A stretch of DNA of 8,851 nucleotides from Collinsella sp. (GCA_019419625.1 DXZO01000017.1:56352-65202); one strand, 5' to 3'. Shown: positions 1-6,496, counted from the stretch's first letter. Made by a program: numbers and translations. Notes: a model not told the origin generated them from the sequence alone.

Positions 1-1167
1 ACGACCGGTGGTCGTCGGCACGGTGATGCACTTGGCGCCAACGGTGGTGGCCATGTTCACAGCGGACATACCCACAACGTTGTTGACGACGCGGGTGCCG
101 TGAGCGTCAGCCGGAACCTCGAGCGGAGCGTGAGCCGGGAGGTACTTCTCGGTCTCGAGAGCAATGCTGGCCTGCATCTTGACGGCCTCAACCGGGTACT
201 TACCGGCAGCGGACTCGCCGGACAGCATGACGGCGTCGGTGCCGTCATAAATGGCGTTAGCAACGTCGGCAACCTCGGCGCGCGTCGGGCGCGGGTTCTG
301 CTGCATGGAGTCGAGCATCTGCGTAGCGGTGATAACGGGCTTGTAGGCCGCGTTGCACTTGGCGATGATCTCCTTCTGGATGTGGGGAACGAGCTCGGGC
401 TTGATCTCGATGCCCAGGTCGCCACGGGCAACCATGATGCCATCGGAAGCCTCGAGGATATCGTCGAAGTTCTCGACGCCCAGGGCGCACTCGATCTTCG
501 GGAAGATCGTCACGTGCTCGCCGCCGTTCTCGCGGCAAAGCTCGCGGATGCCGCGGACGGACTCGCCGTCACGGATGAAGGAAGCGGCGATGTAGTCGAT
601 GTTCTCAGTCAGGCCAAAGAGGATGTCCTGACGATCGCGCTCGGTGATGGCGGGCAGCGAGATGTTGACGTTGGGCATGTTGACGCCCTTGCGCTCGCCA
701 ATCAGGCCGTCGTTCTTGACGACGCAGGTCATGTCCTGGCCGTCGACGGACTCGACCTCGAGGGCAACCAGGCCATCATCGATCAGGATGAGGGAGCCCT
801 TCTCGACCTCGGAGGGCAGAGCCAGGTAGTCGAGGGAGATGTGCTCAGCGGTGCCGTGGAAATCCTCGGTCGTGGGCTGAGCAGTAACGACGATCTTGTC
901 GCCGGTCTTGACGGCAACCTTCTTGCCGTCGACCAGAAGGCCGGTGCGGACCTCGGGGCCCTTGGTGTCGAGCAGGATGCCGACGGGCATACCGAGCTCC
1001 TTGGAAATACGACGGACGCGCTCGATGCGACCGTGGTGCTCGTCGTAGGATCCGTGCGAGAAGTTAAAACGGGCGACGTTCATGCCCGCCTTGATCATCT
1101 CGCGGATGGTCTCGTCGCTATCGCAGGCGGGACCCATGGTGCATACAATCTTAGTGCGCTTGTACAT
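1..1167 (-). CDS. pyk: Pyruvate kinase (partial, C-terminus beyond window)
   Basis: Cytosolic enzyme of the last step of glycolysis: phosphoenolpyruvate plus ADP gives pyruvate plus ATP, dependent on Mg2+ and usually K+. Reverse translation from the ATG at 1165-1167 gives 389 open codons running off the left edge, so no stop is seen. The protein opens MYKRTKIVCTMGPACDS. RFNFSHG at residues 33-39 holds the family Arg, Asn and Ser ligands, followed by LLDTKGPEVRTG. FPKIE carries the catalytic Lys224 and metal ligand Glu226, MVARGDLG carries Asp250, and further on come ITATQMLDSM and DAVMLSGESAAGKYP. The signature has Cys after KIE, where family members usually have N, K, R, S or T; this is a minor deviation. 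The family is usually about 475 residues or longer, so at least the last 85 or so (the allosteric C-domain) are missing. The start is supported by GGAGG five bases upstream. The identification is very secure. Confidence 0.97.
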   Translation of the reverse strand, partial: MYKRTKIVCTMGPACDSDETIREMIKAGMNVARFNFSHGSYDEHHGRIERVRRISKELGMPVGILLDTKGPEVRTGLLVDGKKVAVKTGDKIVVTAQPTTEDFHGTAEHISLDYLALPSEVEKGSLILIDDGLVALEVESVDGQDMTCVVKNDGLIGERKGVNMPNVNISLPAITERDRQDILFGLTENIDYIAASFIRDGESVRGIRELCRENGGEHVTIFPKIECALGVENFDDILEASDGIMVARGDLGIEIKPELVPHIQKEIIAKCNAAYKPVITATQMLDSMQQNPRPTRAEVADVANAIYDGTDAVMLSGESAAGKYPVEAVKMQASIALETEKYLPAHAPLEVPADAHGTRVVNNVVGMSAVNMATTVGAKCITVPTTTGR

Positions 1168-1230
1168 TCAGACCTCCATCTGACATCGTCTTGCGCTGAT
1201 AGATAAACCATAAGAAATAAAACTGAGATG

Positions 1231-1236
1231 ATTATA
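1231..1236 (-). promoter_or_regulatory. pyk: Candidate -10 box of the pyk promoter
   Basis: Read on the minus strand this is a perfect TATAAT, in an AT-rich stretch about 65 bases upstream of the pyk start. It predicts a leader of roughly 55 nt. No good -35 box lies at 16-18 bases; the nearest candidate, TTGGGG, sits 19 bases away. The call therefore rests on the -10 box and its position. Confidence 0.45.
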
Positions 1237-1460
1237 ACGAAATGACGACCGAATACCCCAAAAAATCGACCGTATGCCGAATTAGAAGTTCATTTTTTGC
1301 GGAAAAACGGTATATGCAAAAACTTTACCAACCGTTCTAACCGCTGCTATCTGGGCGATATTTCAGTTTGATGATGCGCCGAAGAAAAAACGTTTTATCA
1401 ATGTTGAGCATCACACGGTCTGCACCGTTGCTTATGGACCATATTTCCAAATGGATTGTT

Positions 1461-1490
1461 TTGGCTAGACGCGTCGCTTTGGGGTACCAT
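1461..1490 (+). promoter_or_regulatory. Candidate sigma-70-type promoter of the Ca-ATPase
   Basis: TTGGCT at 1461-1466 and TACCAT at 1485-1490 are separated by 18 bases. Each is a partial match to the -35 and -10 consensus. Transcription would start near 1497, which is the 5' foot of the first leader hairpin (1500-1530). That coincidence supports the call, but the boxes themselves are only moderate matches. Confidence 0.45.
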
Positions 1491-1496
1491 AGCCCC

Positions 1497-1608
1497 ACTA
1501 TCAACTGCCGCTCAGCACGGCAGCCTTGATGAGCCCTTGCCCTTCTCCTGGGAATTATGATCGGGCATCAATCTGCTGAGTGGCCCGAATCCCAGGAGGG
1601 GACTCTAT
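1497..1608 (+). promoter_or_regulatory. Structured 5' leader with SD-sequestering hairpin and complementary loops
   Basis: Hairpin 1 is ATCAA-CTGCCG (1500-1510) paired with CGGCAG-CC-TTGAT (1518-1530). That is 11 pairs with a CC bulge and the 7-base loop CTCAGCA (1511-1517). Hairpin 2 has an outer stem CTCCTGGGA (1545-1553) with TCCCAGGAG (1590-1598), extendable by G-T wobbles. Its inner stem is TCGGGC (1561-1566) with GCCCGA (1583-1588). The outer stem covers AGGAGG (1594-1599), the ribosome binding site of the ATPase. The loop of hairpin 1 is perfectly complementary to TGCTGAG (1574-1580) in the loop of hairpin 2, so a seven-pair kissing interaction is possible. A competing helix can form between 1520-1536 and 1563-1576 (about 13 pairs). 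This looks like a cis-acting translational switch, possibly sensing an ion. I do not recognise a known riboswitch class in it. Confidence 0.6.
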
Positions 1609-4290
1609 ATGCAAAAGGAATACCTGTCCGCCGCGGCGGAGGTGCTCAGCGACCAAGGCGTCGATGAGAACCTTGGCCTGAGCGACGACGAGGCGTCGTC
1701 GCGCCTCGCCAAGACAGGCCCTAACAAGCTCGAGGAAGCCGAGAAGACGCCGCTGTGGAAGCGTTTCTTTGAGCAGATGGCCGATCCCATGGTCATCATG
1801 CTGATCGTTGCCGCCGTCATCAGTGCGCTCACGGGCATGGTCAAGGGCGAGCCTGACTTTGCCGATGTCGTCATTATCATGTTCGTCGTTATCGTCAACT
1901 CGGTACTGGGCGTGGTCCAGGAAGCCAAGAGCGAGGAGGCCCTCGAGGCCCTGCAGGAGATGAGCGCGGCGCAGTCCAAGGTGCTGCGCGACGGCAAGCT
2001 CGTGCACCTGCCGAGCGCCGAGCTCGTGCCCGGCGACGTAATCATGCTCGAGGCGGGCGACTCCGTCCCGGCCGACTGCCGCGTGCTCGAGAGCGCCACG
2101 ATGAAGATCGAAGAGGCCGCGCTCACCGGCGAGTCCGTGCCCGTAGAGAAGCACGCCAACGTGATCGAGCTTGCCGCGGGCACCGATGACGTGCCGCTCG
2201 GCGACCGCAAGAACATGTGCTACATGGGTTCCACCGTTGTGTACGGCCGTGGCCGCGCCGTCGTGGTCGGCACCGGCATGGACACCGAGATGGGCAAGAT
2301 TGCCGGTGCCCTGGCCGAGGCCAAGGAAGAGCTCACGCCGCTGCAGGTGAAGCTTGCCGAGCTCAGCCGCATTCTTACCATTATGGTCATTATCATCTGC
2401 GTCGTGATCTTTGGCGTCGATATCCTCCGCCACGGCGTGGGCAACGTCCTCACCGACCCGACTGCCTTGCTCGACACCTTTATGGTTGCCGTCTCGCTCG
2501 CCGTCGCTGCTATCCCCGAGGGCCTGGTCGCCGTCGTGACCATCGTGCTGTCGCTTGGCGTGACCAAGATGGCCAAGCGTCAGGCGATAATCCGCAAGCT
2601 CTCTGCCGTCGAGACCCTCGGCTGCACGCAGACCATCTGCTCCGACAAGACCGGCACCCTTACTCAAAACAAGATGACCGTCGTCAAGCACGAGCTCACT
2701 GCGCCTAAGGAGAAGTTCCTGGCCGGTATGGCCCTGTGCTCCGATGCCCAGTGGGACGAGGAGTTGGGCGAGGCCGTGGGCGAGCCGACTGAGTGCGCGC
2801 TCGTCAACGATGCCGGCAAGGCGGGCCTCACTGGCCTGACTGCCGAGCACCCGCGCGTGGGCGAGGCCCCGTTCGACTCGGGCCGCAAGATGATGTCCGT
2901 GGTCGTCGAGACCCTGGACGGCGAGTACGAGCAGTACACCAAGGGCGCGCCCGACGTAGTGATCGGCCTGTGCACCCACATCTACGAGGGCGATAAGGTC
3001 GTCCCCCTGACCGAGGAGCGTCGTGCCGAGCTCGTGGCCGCCAACAAGGCCATGGCCGACGAGGCCCTGCGCGTGCTGGCACTGGCAAGCCGCACCTACA
3101 CCGAGGTCCCGAGCGACTGCAGCCCCGCTGCGCTCGAGCACGACCTGGTCTTCTGCGGCCTGTCCGGCATGATTGACCCTGTCCGTCCCGAGGTGGCCGA
3201 TGCCATCCGCGAGGCCCACAACGCCGGTATTCGCACCGTCATGATCACGGGCGACCATATTGACACCGCCGTGGCCATTGCCAAGCAGCTGGGAATCGTC
3301 ACCGATCGCAGCCATGCCATCACCGGTGCCGACCTCGATCGCATGAGCGATGAGGAGCTCGACGCGCACATCGAGGACTACGGCGTGTACGCCCGCGTCC
3401 AGCCCGAGCACAAGACCCGCATCGTCGAGGCCTGGAAGTCGCGCGACCAGATCGTCGCCATGACGGGCGACGGCGTCAACGACGCCCCGTCCATCAAGCG
3501 CGCCGACATCGGCGTGGGCATGGGCATCACCGGTACCGACGTTACCAAGAACGTCGCCGACATGGTGCTCGCCGACGACAACTTCGCCACCATCATCGGT
3601 GCCTGCGAAGAGGGCCGTCGCATCTACGACAACATCCGCAAGGTCATCCAGTTCCTGCTTTCGGCCAACCTTGCCGAGGTGTTCTCGGTGTTTATCGCCA
3701 CGCTCATCGGCTTTACTATCTTCCAGCCGGTGCAGCTGCTGTGGGTGAACCTGGTCACCGACTGCTTCCCCGCGCTCGCGTTGGGCATGGAGGATGCCGA
3801 GGGCGACATCATGAAGCGCAAGCCGCGCAACGCCAAGGACGGCGTCTTTGCCGGCAATATGGGCCTGGATTGCGTGGTCCAGGGCCTGATCATCACCGTG
3901 CTGGTGCTGGCGAGCTTCTTTGTGGGCGTGTACTTTGACATGGGCTACATCCACATCGCCGATATGATCGCCGGCAATGCCGACGAGGAAGGCGTGATGA
4001 TGGCGTTCATCACGCTCAACATGGTCGAGATCTTTCACTGCTTCAATATGCGCAGCCGTCGTGCGTCGCTGTTCACCATGAAGAAGCAGAACAAGTGGCT
4101 GTGGGCCTCGGCCGCGCTGGCGCTGGTGCTGACGGTTATCGTGACCGTGCAGCCGACGCTTGCCGAGATGTTCTTTGGACCTGTGACGCTTGAGCTCAAG
4201 GGCGTTGTCGCCGCGCTGGGCCTGGCCCTCCCGATCATCCCGCTGATGGAGATCTACAAGGCGATCATGCGCGCGGTCGAGAAGGAGTAA
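1609..4290 (+). CDS. Cation-translocating P-type ATPase, Ca2+ type (P2, SERCA-like)
   Basis: An integral membrane pump of 893 residues, complete and of usual length for bacterial Ca2+ P-type ATPases. It couples ATP hydrolysis to export of a divalent cation, most likely Ca2+. Visible in order: N-terminal cation-ATPase domain; TM1-2 (about 60-105); actuator motif TGES at 173-176; TM4 with PEGL at 303-306; phosphorylation motif SDKTGTLT with acceptor Asp346; nucleotide-binding KGAPD at 445-449; MITGDH at 545-550; hinge TGDGVNDAP at 619-627; then six C-terminal helices. Ligand residues match SERCA: Glu304 in TM4, Asn687 and Glu690 in TM5, and Asn714, Thr717 and Asp718 in TM6 (VNLVTD). TM8 also has an acid, Glu807. 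It lacks the Cys-Pro-x motif of heavy-metal pumps. The start has AGGAGG nine bases upstream, inside a leader hairpin. It appears to be a single-gene unit ending at the 4449 terminator. Mn2+ as an alternative substrate cannot be excluded. Confidence 0.95.
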   Translation: MQKEYLSAAAEVLSDQGVDENLGLSDDEASSRLAKTGPNKLEEAEKTPLWKRFFEQMADPMVIMLIVAAVISALTGMVKGEPDFADVVIIMFVVIVNSVLGVVQEAKSEEALEALQEMSAAQSKVLRDGKLVHLPSAELVPGDVIMLEAGDSVPADCRVLESATMKIEEAALTGESVPVEKHANVIELAAGTDDVPLGDRKNMCYMGSTVVYGRGRAVVVGTGMDTEMGKIAGALAEAKEELTPLQVKLAELSRILTIMVIIICVVIFGVDILRHGVGNVLTDPTALLDTFMVAVSLAVAAIPEGLVAVVTIVLSLGVTKMAKRQAIIRKLSAVETLGCTQTICSDKTGTLTQNKMTVVKHELTAPKEKFLAGMALCSDAQWDEELGEAVGEPTECALVNDAGKAGLTGLTAEHPRVGEAPFDSGRKMMSVVVETLDGEYEQYTKGAPDVVIGLCTHIYEGDKVVPLTEERRAELVAANKAMADEALRVLALASRTYTEVPSDCSPAALEHDLVFCGLSGMIDPVRPEVADAIREAHNAGIRTVMITGDHIDTAVAIAKQLGIVTDRSHAITGADLDRMSDEELDAHIEDYGVYARVQPEHKTRIVEAWKSRDQIVAMTGDGVNDAPSIKRADIGVGMGITGTDVTKNVADMVLADDNFATIIGACEEGRRIYDNIRKVIQFLLSANLAEVFSVFIATLIGFTIFQPVQLLWVNLVTDCFPALALGMEDAEGDIMKRKPRNAKDGVFAGNMGLDCVVQGLIITVLVLASFFVGVYFDMGYIHIADMIAGNADEEGVMMAFITLNMVEIFHCFNMRSRRASLFTMKKQNKWLWASAALALVLTVIVTVQPTLAEMFFGPVTLELKGVVAALGLALPIIPLMEIYKAIMRAVEKE

Positions 4291-4301
4291 CGTACCTGTT
4301 C

Positions 4302-4389
4302 GGGCCCGCCCCACGCCCTTTCTCCCTCACTGGTCCTCGCGCTTCGCGCTGCGGGATCGTTCGGGAGAAAGGGCTTCCGGGGCGGGCCC
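4302..4389. repeat. Long near-perfect palindrome downstream of the ATPase
   Basis: The left arm is GGGCCCGCCCC (4302-4312) then GCCCTTTCTCCC (4315-4326). The right arm is GGGAGAAAGGGC (4363-4374) then GGGGCGGGCCC (4379-4389). All 23 positions pair exactly, with small bulges (AC against TTCC) between the two blocks. The 36-base interior can fold further: GCGC at 4339-4342 with GCGC at 4346-4349, and TCCT at 4334-4337 with GGGA at 4353-4356. No T-tract follows, so it is not a standard terminator. It could be a REP-like intergenic repeat, an mRNA 3'-end stabiliser, or a miniature mobile element. A smaller inverted repeat (CTTTTC 4407-4412, GAAAAG 4425-4430) lies just beyond it. Confidence 0.75.
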
Positions 4390-4448
4390 TGCGCTATCCT
4401 TGCTGGCTTTTCTCCCGTGCGGATGAAAAGGGCTGAGGGAAAGTATGT

Positions 4449-4483
4449 GAGCTGGTCGGGCTTTGCCCGGCCAGCTCTTTTTT
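4449..4483 (+). terminator. Rho-independent terminator of the Ca-ATPase
   Basis: A 13-pair stem (GAGCTGGTCGGGC, 4449-4461, with GCCCGGCCAGCTC, 4465-4477; one G-T pair) carries a TTT loop and is followed by six T residues (4478-4483). It lies about 160 bases after the ATPase stop, beyond the large palindrome. On the other strand the stem is not followed by a T-run, so it is not clearly bidirectional, although the convergent operon also ends here. Confidence 0.9.
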
Positions 4484-4546
4484 AGAGCATTTGCTCGACC
4501 GACTCTTTTTGTGAACTGGATTGTATGGGGTTGAATCGGCGACGCG

Positions 4547-4876
4547 TTAGGAGAAGCCGGGAACGTCGCTGAAGGGGATTTGAGGCATAAAGAGAACGAT
4601 GACGGCCATAATTCCCCAGTAGATTTGCAGAGGTAGCGGAGCCGATATCAGGGCATTAAAGAAGGACAAACCCTTTTTGCTTCCATATAGCTGGACCGAG
4701 CTGAGAAGAGCAATTCCAAAAGAGATGGCACTCGGCCAGCATGCTTTGACAATGAGGCTAAGGAAATAGCATATTAATGTTATCGCTATGCACCCAATGC
4801 CCCAGAGCCACTTCTTGTTGAGGAAATACTGGATGCCCCATACACCAATTACGGGGGCAATGATGACTGGCAACAT
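4547..4876 (-). CDS. Small four-helix membrane protein, possible immunity/export partner
   Basis: This 109-residue protein belongs to no family I recognise. Hydrophobic segments lie at about 2-19, 24-43, 49-65 and 79-99, with basic residues (NKK near 20-22, GSKKG near 65-69) in the connecting loops. It should sit in the cytoplasmic membrane. It is the last gene of a minus-strand operon and starts nine bases after the stop of the secreted-protein gene. Its AGGA ribosome binding site overlaps that TAG stop, so translation is probably coupled. Being the membrane partner next to a small exported protein suggests immunity or export, but no motif shows it. Base composition is AT-rich compared with the flanks. 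Confidence 0.7.
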   Translation of the reverse strand: MLPVIIAPVIGVWGIQYFLNKKWLWGIGCIAITLICYFLSLIVKACWPSAISFGIALLSSVQLYGSKKGLSFFNALISAPLPLQIYWGIMAVIVLFMPQIPFSDVPGFS

Positions 4877-4885
4877 AGCCGTATC

Positions 4886-5383
4886 CTAACTATTTATACA
4901 ACGAATGTATTCTCCGGAGTTGGGGGGATAGACGCTGCAAGGTAGACGGTACGCGTTGCCTGCGGGTACGGGGTGTCCAAGGAGTTGCTTTGCTGCATAC
5001 TCAGGCCAATAACCTCCGGTTTTGCTTATGATCTTCTTAATCAGTCCGTCGATTACAAGCCCCGTTACATAGCCGATGAGTTCTTTTCCAATAAAAATGG
5101 CAATTTTGACGATCCATTCTTTAGCGCCGCGTGTGGCAGTTGCTAAATCATCCAAAGACAGGGTCTGGAATCGATCGATAATTTGGACATCTCCGTTTTC
5201 ATCTAGTGCGTATGTCGTCCATCCTGTGCCGGACTCATTGACAGCTTCAATGTACTCTTCGGCAGAAGGGAACTCTACTTCAAGAGGTTGCGCCTTAGAT
5301 TGCTTTGGTGAAATGGCAATTGAGCAAAGCGCAACTGCGCTTGCGATGAATGACTTACGGCTTACGGGAACGTTGCGTAGCAT
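4886..5383 (-). CDS. Exported 165-aa protein with amphipathic helix and C-terminal Cys pair
   Basis: No known family recognised. The start at 5383 is chosen because AGGAGG lies six bases upstream and the protein then begins with a signal peptide. The in-frame ATG at 5440 would overlap the upstream gene and bury the signal. The signal peptide is basic N-region LRNVPVSRKS, hydrophobic core 12-24, and likely cleavage after SKA (residue 31). The mature part has an acidic N-terminal half (about 35-80). A long Ala/Ile/Gly-rich amphipathic helix follows (about 89-120) with glycines at 99, 104, 108 and 113, ending in lysines. The tail is aromatic and Pro-rich, with only two cysteines, Cys149 and Cys162, able to form one disulfide. 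A CPAC thioredoxin-like protein is encoded 17 bases upstream and a membrane protein downstream. Together these suggest a disulfide-containing secreted peptide, perhaps a bacteriocin precursor. That is inference: no YGNGV or double-glycine leader is present. Confidence 0.75.
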   Translation of the reverse strand: MLRNVPVSRKSFIASAVALCSIAISPKQSKAQPLEVEFPSAEEYIEAVNESGTGWTTYALDENGDVQIIDRFQTLSLDDLATATRGAKEWIVKIAIFIGKELIGYVTGLVIDGLIKKIISKTGGYWPEYAAKQLLGHPVPAGNAYRLPCSVYPPNSGEYIRCINS

Positions 5384-5389
5384 GTGTAT

Positions 5390-5395
5390 CCTCCT
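5390..5395 (-). promoter_or_regulatory. Ribosome binding site fixing the start of the secreted protein
   Basis: AGGAGG on the minus strand, six bases before the ATG at 5381-5383, in the 17-base gap after the stop of the thioredoxin-like gene. It decides in favour of the 165-residue protein over the longer reading frame beginning at 5440. Confidence 0.85.
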
Positions 5396-5400
5396 GACAT

Positions 5401-5835
5401 TTAGCTTGACATTGCTGTGTTGTTCAGATTCAGCCTCCAATCCGTGAAACGCATTTCAAACGAATCAAGCGTGGAAAGGTCGAACTCGGACGCTATCTTT
5501 CCTTCAGAGACGGCAAAAATTGAAGGGTAAAACTCGAATGACGGCAGAAGCGCCTTAAGTGTTTCCCTATCAACTTCCTTTTGGCTCTTAGGGACAACGA
5601 GGATCTCGATGTCGTTCTTGAGACTCGGCGAAAGCGAGCGCTCTGCCGCACGGAGTTCTTCACAGGCCGGGCAGCCCTCCAGCTCAATTTGCACGATAAA
5701 AGATTCGCCTTTGCTTAATTTCGATCGAAATTCGGGCAATGAGATATTGATTGGATCGGAATTGGCTCGTACTGACGAGAAGAGGGCGAAAAGGGACAGC
5801 GATAAGATAAGGATAAGGACGGTTTGCTTTCTCAT
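5401..5835 (-). CDS. Exported thioredoxin-fold protein (CPAC), likely disulfide helper
   Basis: A 144-residue protein with an N-terminal signal peptide or anchor: MRKQ, hydrophobic core 6-22, possible cleavage after VRA at 24. It has the thioredoxin-type active site EGCPACEEL with Cys55 and Cys58. A candidate cis-proline, Pro104, lies in FYPSIFAVSEGK, the position and context expected in thioredoxins. It should act outside the membrane, forming or reshuffling disulfides. It is the first gene of the three-gene minus-strand operon, directly before a secreted protein with exactly two C-terminal cysteines. That arrangement recalls the thioredoxin-like accessory proteins of pediocin-type clusters (PedC role). 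The CxxC and cis-Pro are seen in sequence; the substrate is inferred. GGAGG lies four bases before the ATG. Composition is AT-richer than the flanks. Confidence 0.8.
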   Translation of the reverse strand: MRKQTVLILILSLSLFALFSSVRANSDPINISLPEFRSKLSKGESFIVQIELEGCPACEELRAAERSLSPSLKNDIEILVVPKSQKEVDRETLKALLPSFEFYPSIFAVSEGKIASEFDLSTLDSFEMRFTDWRLNLNNTAMSS

Positions 5836-5996
5836 GGGTCCTCCAAACTCTATAAAGTTAAATTAATTTATATAAAACATTAAATAAAGATTCTTTAAAA
5901 TGAACGGTATCGATTTGCCGGTAAATGGTTTTGAGCGAGAGCGGTTGGATTGAAAAGTACAATGAACGCAGGGAAATAAGGAAAAAAGGAGGAGAA
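5836..5996. promoter_or_regulatory. AT-rich divergent control region
   Basis: These 161 bases separate the minus-strand thioredoxin-like operon from the plus-strand DUF2975-HTH operon. The part 5848-5900 is nearly all A and T and includes a short palindromic TTTATATAAA-type core around 5867-5876, which could serve as a -10 on either strand. On the plus strand, TACAAT (5958-5963) is a reasonable -10 for the DUF2975 gene, but no -35 lies at the usual distance (TTGAGC at 5931-5936 is 21 bases away). CGGTA occurs twice (about 5905 and 5920), 14-15 bases apart. I cannot fix a promoter with confidence. Confidence 0.4.
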
Positions 5997-6485
5997 ATGA
6001 AAGATCGCGATATACATCTGCGGTTGACGACGAGTTTTCTGACAATCTTCTGTATCGCCCTGGCGGTTCAAGCGCTATGTTGCGTGGTGTTGTTCGTTCA
6101 TCTTGCGAACCTGTTGCTCATCGAGGGTATCTCTGCGGTGAGCGGCGGATTTCTGCTCTTGTTTATGGTTAGCACGCTTTGCGACGCTGCAACGTTTCTT
6201 CTGTTTACGATTCTGACGGCGAAAGTCAGGCATGAGGGTCGTCCTTTTGGTAAGTGGCAGACCAGGATTTTGGTCGCGGCTGGCCTCCTGATGTCGGTAA
6301 AAGCCGTCATCAGCATCATATGGCCGACGATTCAATTGCCATACAGCAATGTTCTTGGAACGGCTGAGCCCGTGTTTCCCGAGTTTGATTTTCAATCGCT
6401 TTCTTACGGACTCGTTTTCTTTGCGTTGGCGGGGGTCTTTGAATACGGTAGGGTATTGCAGGAAGATGCAGACGAGATTCTCTAG
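5997..6485 (+). CDS. DUF2975 family membrane protein
   Basis: A 162-residue integral membrane protein with four hydrophobic segments: near 10-38, 44-70, 80-104 and 132-150. The C-terminal sequence FALAGVFEYGRVLQEDADEIL matches the DUF2975 pattern of a last helix followed by a Leu-Gln-Glu-x-x-Asp tail. Function is unknown. The family is commonly paired with a small Cro/C1 HTH regulator (B. subtilis YoaS/YozG type), as here. The start at 5997 is preferred over the upstream in-frame ATG at 5925 because AGGAGG lies four bases before it and the extra 24 residues are polar and lack family similarity. The HTH gene begins 11 bases after the stop. Composition lies between the AT-rich cassette and the GC-rich flanks. 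Confidence 0.85.
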   Translation: MKDRDIHLRLTTSFLTIFCIALAVQALCCVVLFVHLANLLLIEGISAVSGGFLLLFMVSTLCDAATFLLFTILTAKVRHEGRPFGKWQTRILVAAGLLMSVKAVISIIWPTIQLPYSNVLGTAEPVFPEFDFQSLSYGLVFFALAGVFEYGRVLQEDADEIL

Positions 6486-6496
6486 GGGGTGGCACG

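Larger units (their letters stand above)
1168..1608. other. Divergent intergenic region between pyk and the Ca-ATPase
   Basis: This 441-base stretch has no credible gene. It holds the pyk ribosome binding site and -10 box at its left end, and the ATPase promoter and structured leader from 1461 onward. The middle part (about 1240-1440) is AT-rich. Its only symmetry is a weak 6-base inverted repeat (AACGGT at 1306-1311, ACCGTT at 1331-1336), which could be an operator but is short enough to be chance. I see no coding potential in the middle part. Confidence 0.7.

Noticed and set aside
100..1206. A 368-codon plus-strand frame over pyk
   Set aside because: This is the antisense shadow of pyruvate kinase. 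It is Leu/Asp/Val-rich with no domain, and the minus strand carries all pyruvate kinase motifs.
1497..1608. Known Mn2+ riboswitch (yybP-ykoY) or guanidine-II riboswitch
   Set aside because: The conserved GGGGAGUAGC-type core of the Mn2+ class and the ACGR loops of guanidine-II were looked for and are absent. A covariance search would settle this.
1555..4314. A 919-codon open frame on the minus strand across the whole Ca-ATPase gene
   Set aside because: It is the antisense shadow of a GC-rich gene with strong codon bias. The product is a low-complexity His/Asp/Gly/Leu-rich string without domains, and the plus strand encodes an unmistakable P-type ATPase.
4485..4496. Terminator for the minus-strand operon at GAGCATTTGCTC
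   Set aside because: The stem is only five pairs with a two-base loop and has no T-run in the minus-strand direction. I could not identify a clear terminator for that operon.
5322..5330. Possible lipobox (VALC) in the secreted protein
   Set aside because: Leu at -1 before the Cys is not accepted by lipoprotein signal peptidase, and a normal cleavage site (SKA) lies eleven residues later.
5384..5440. Upstream ATG at 5440 giving a 184-residue version of the secreted protein
   Set aside because: It would overlap the end of the thioredoxin-like gene and place 19 charged residues before the signal peptide. The ATG at 5383 has an ideal AGGAGG six bases away.
5925..5996. Longer start for the DUF2975 protein at 5925
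   Set aside because: There is no ribosome binding site near 5925, whereas AGGAGG precedes 5997, where the family-like sequence begins.
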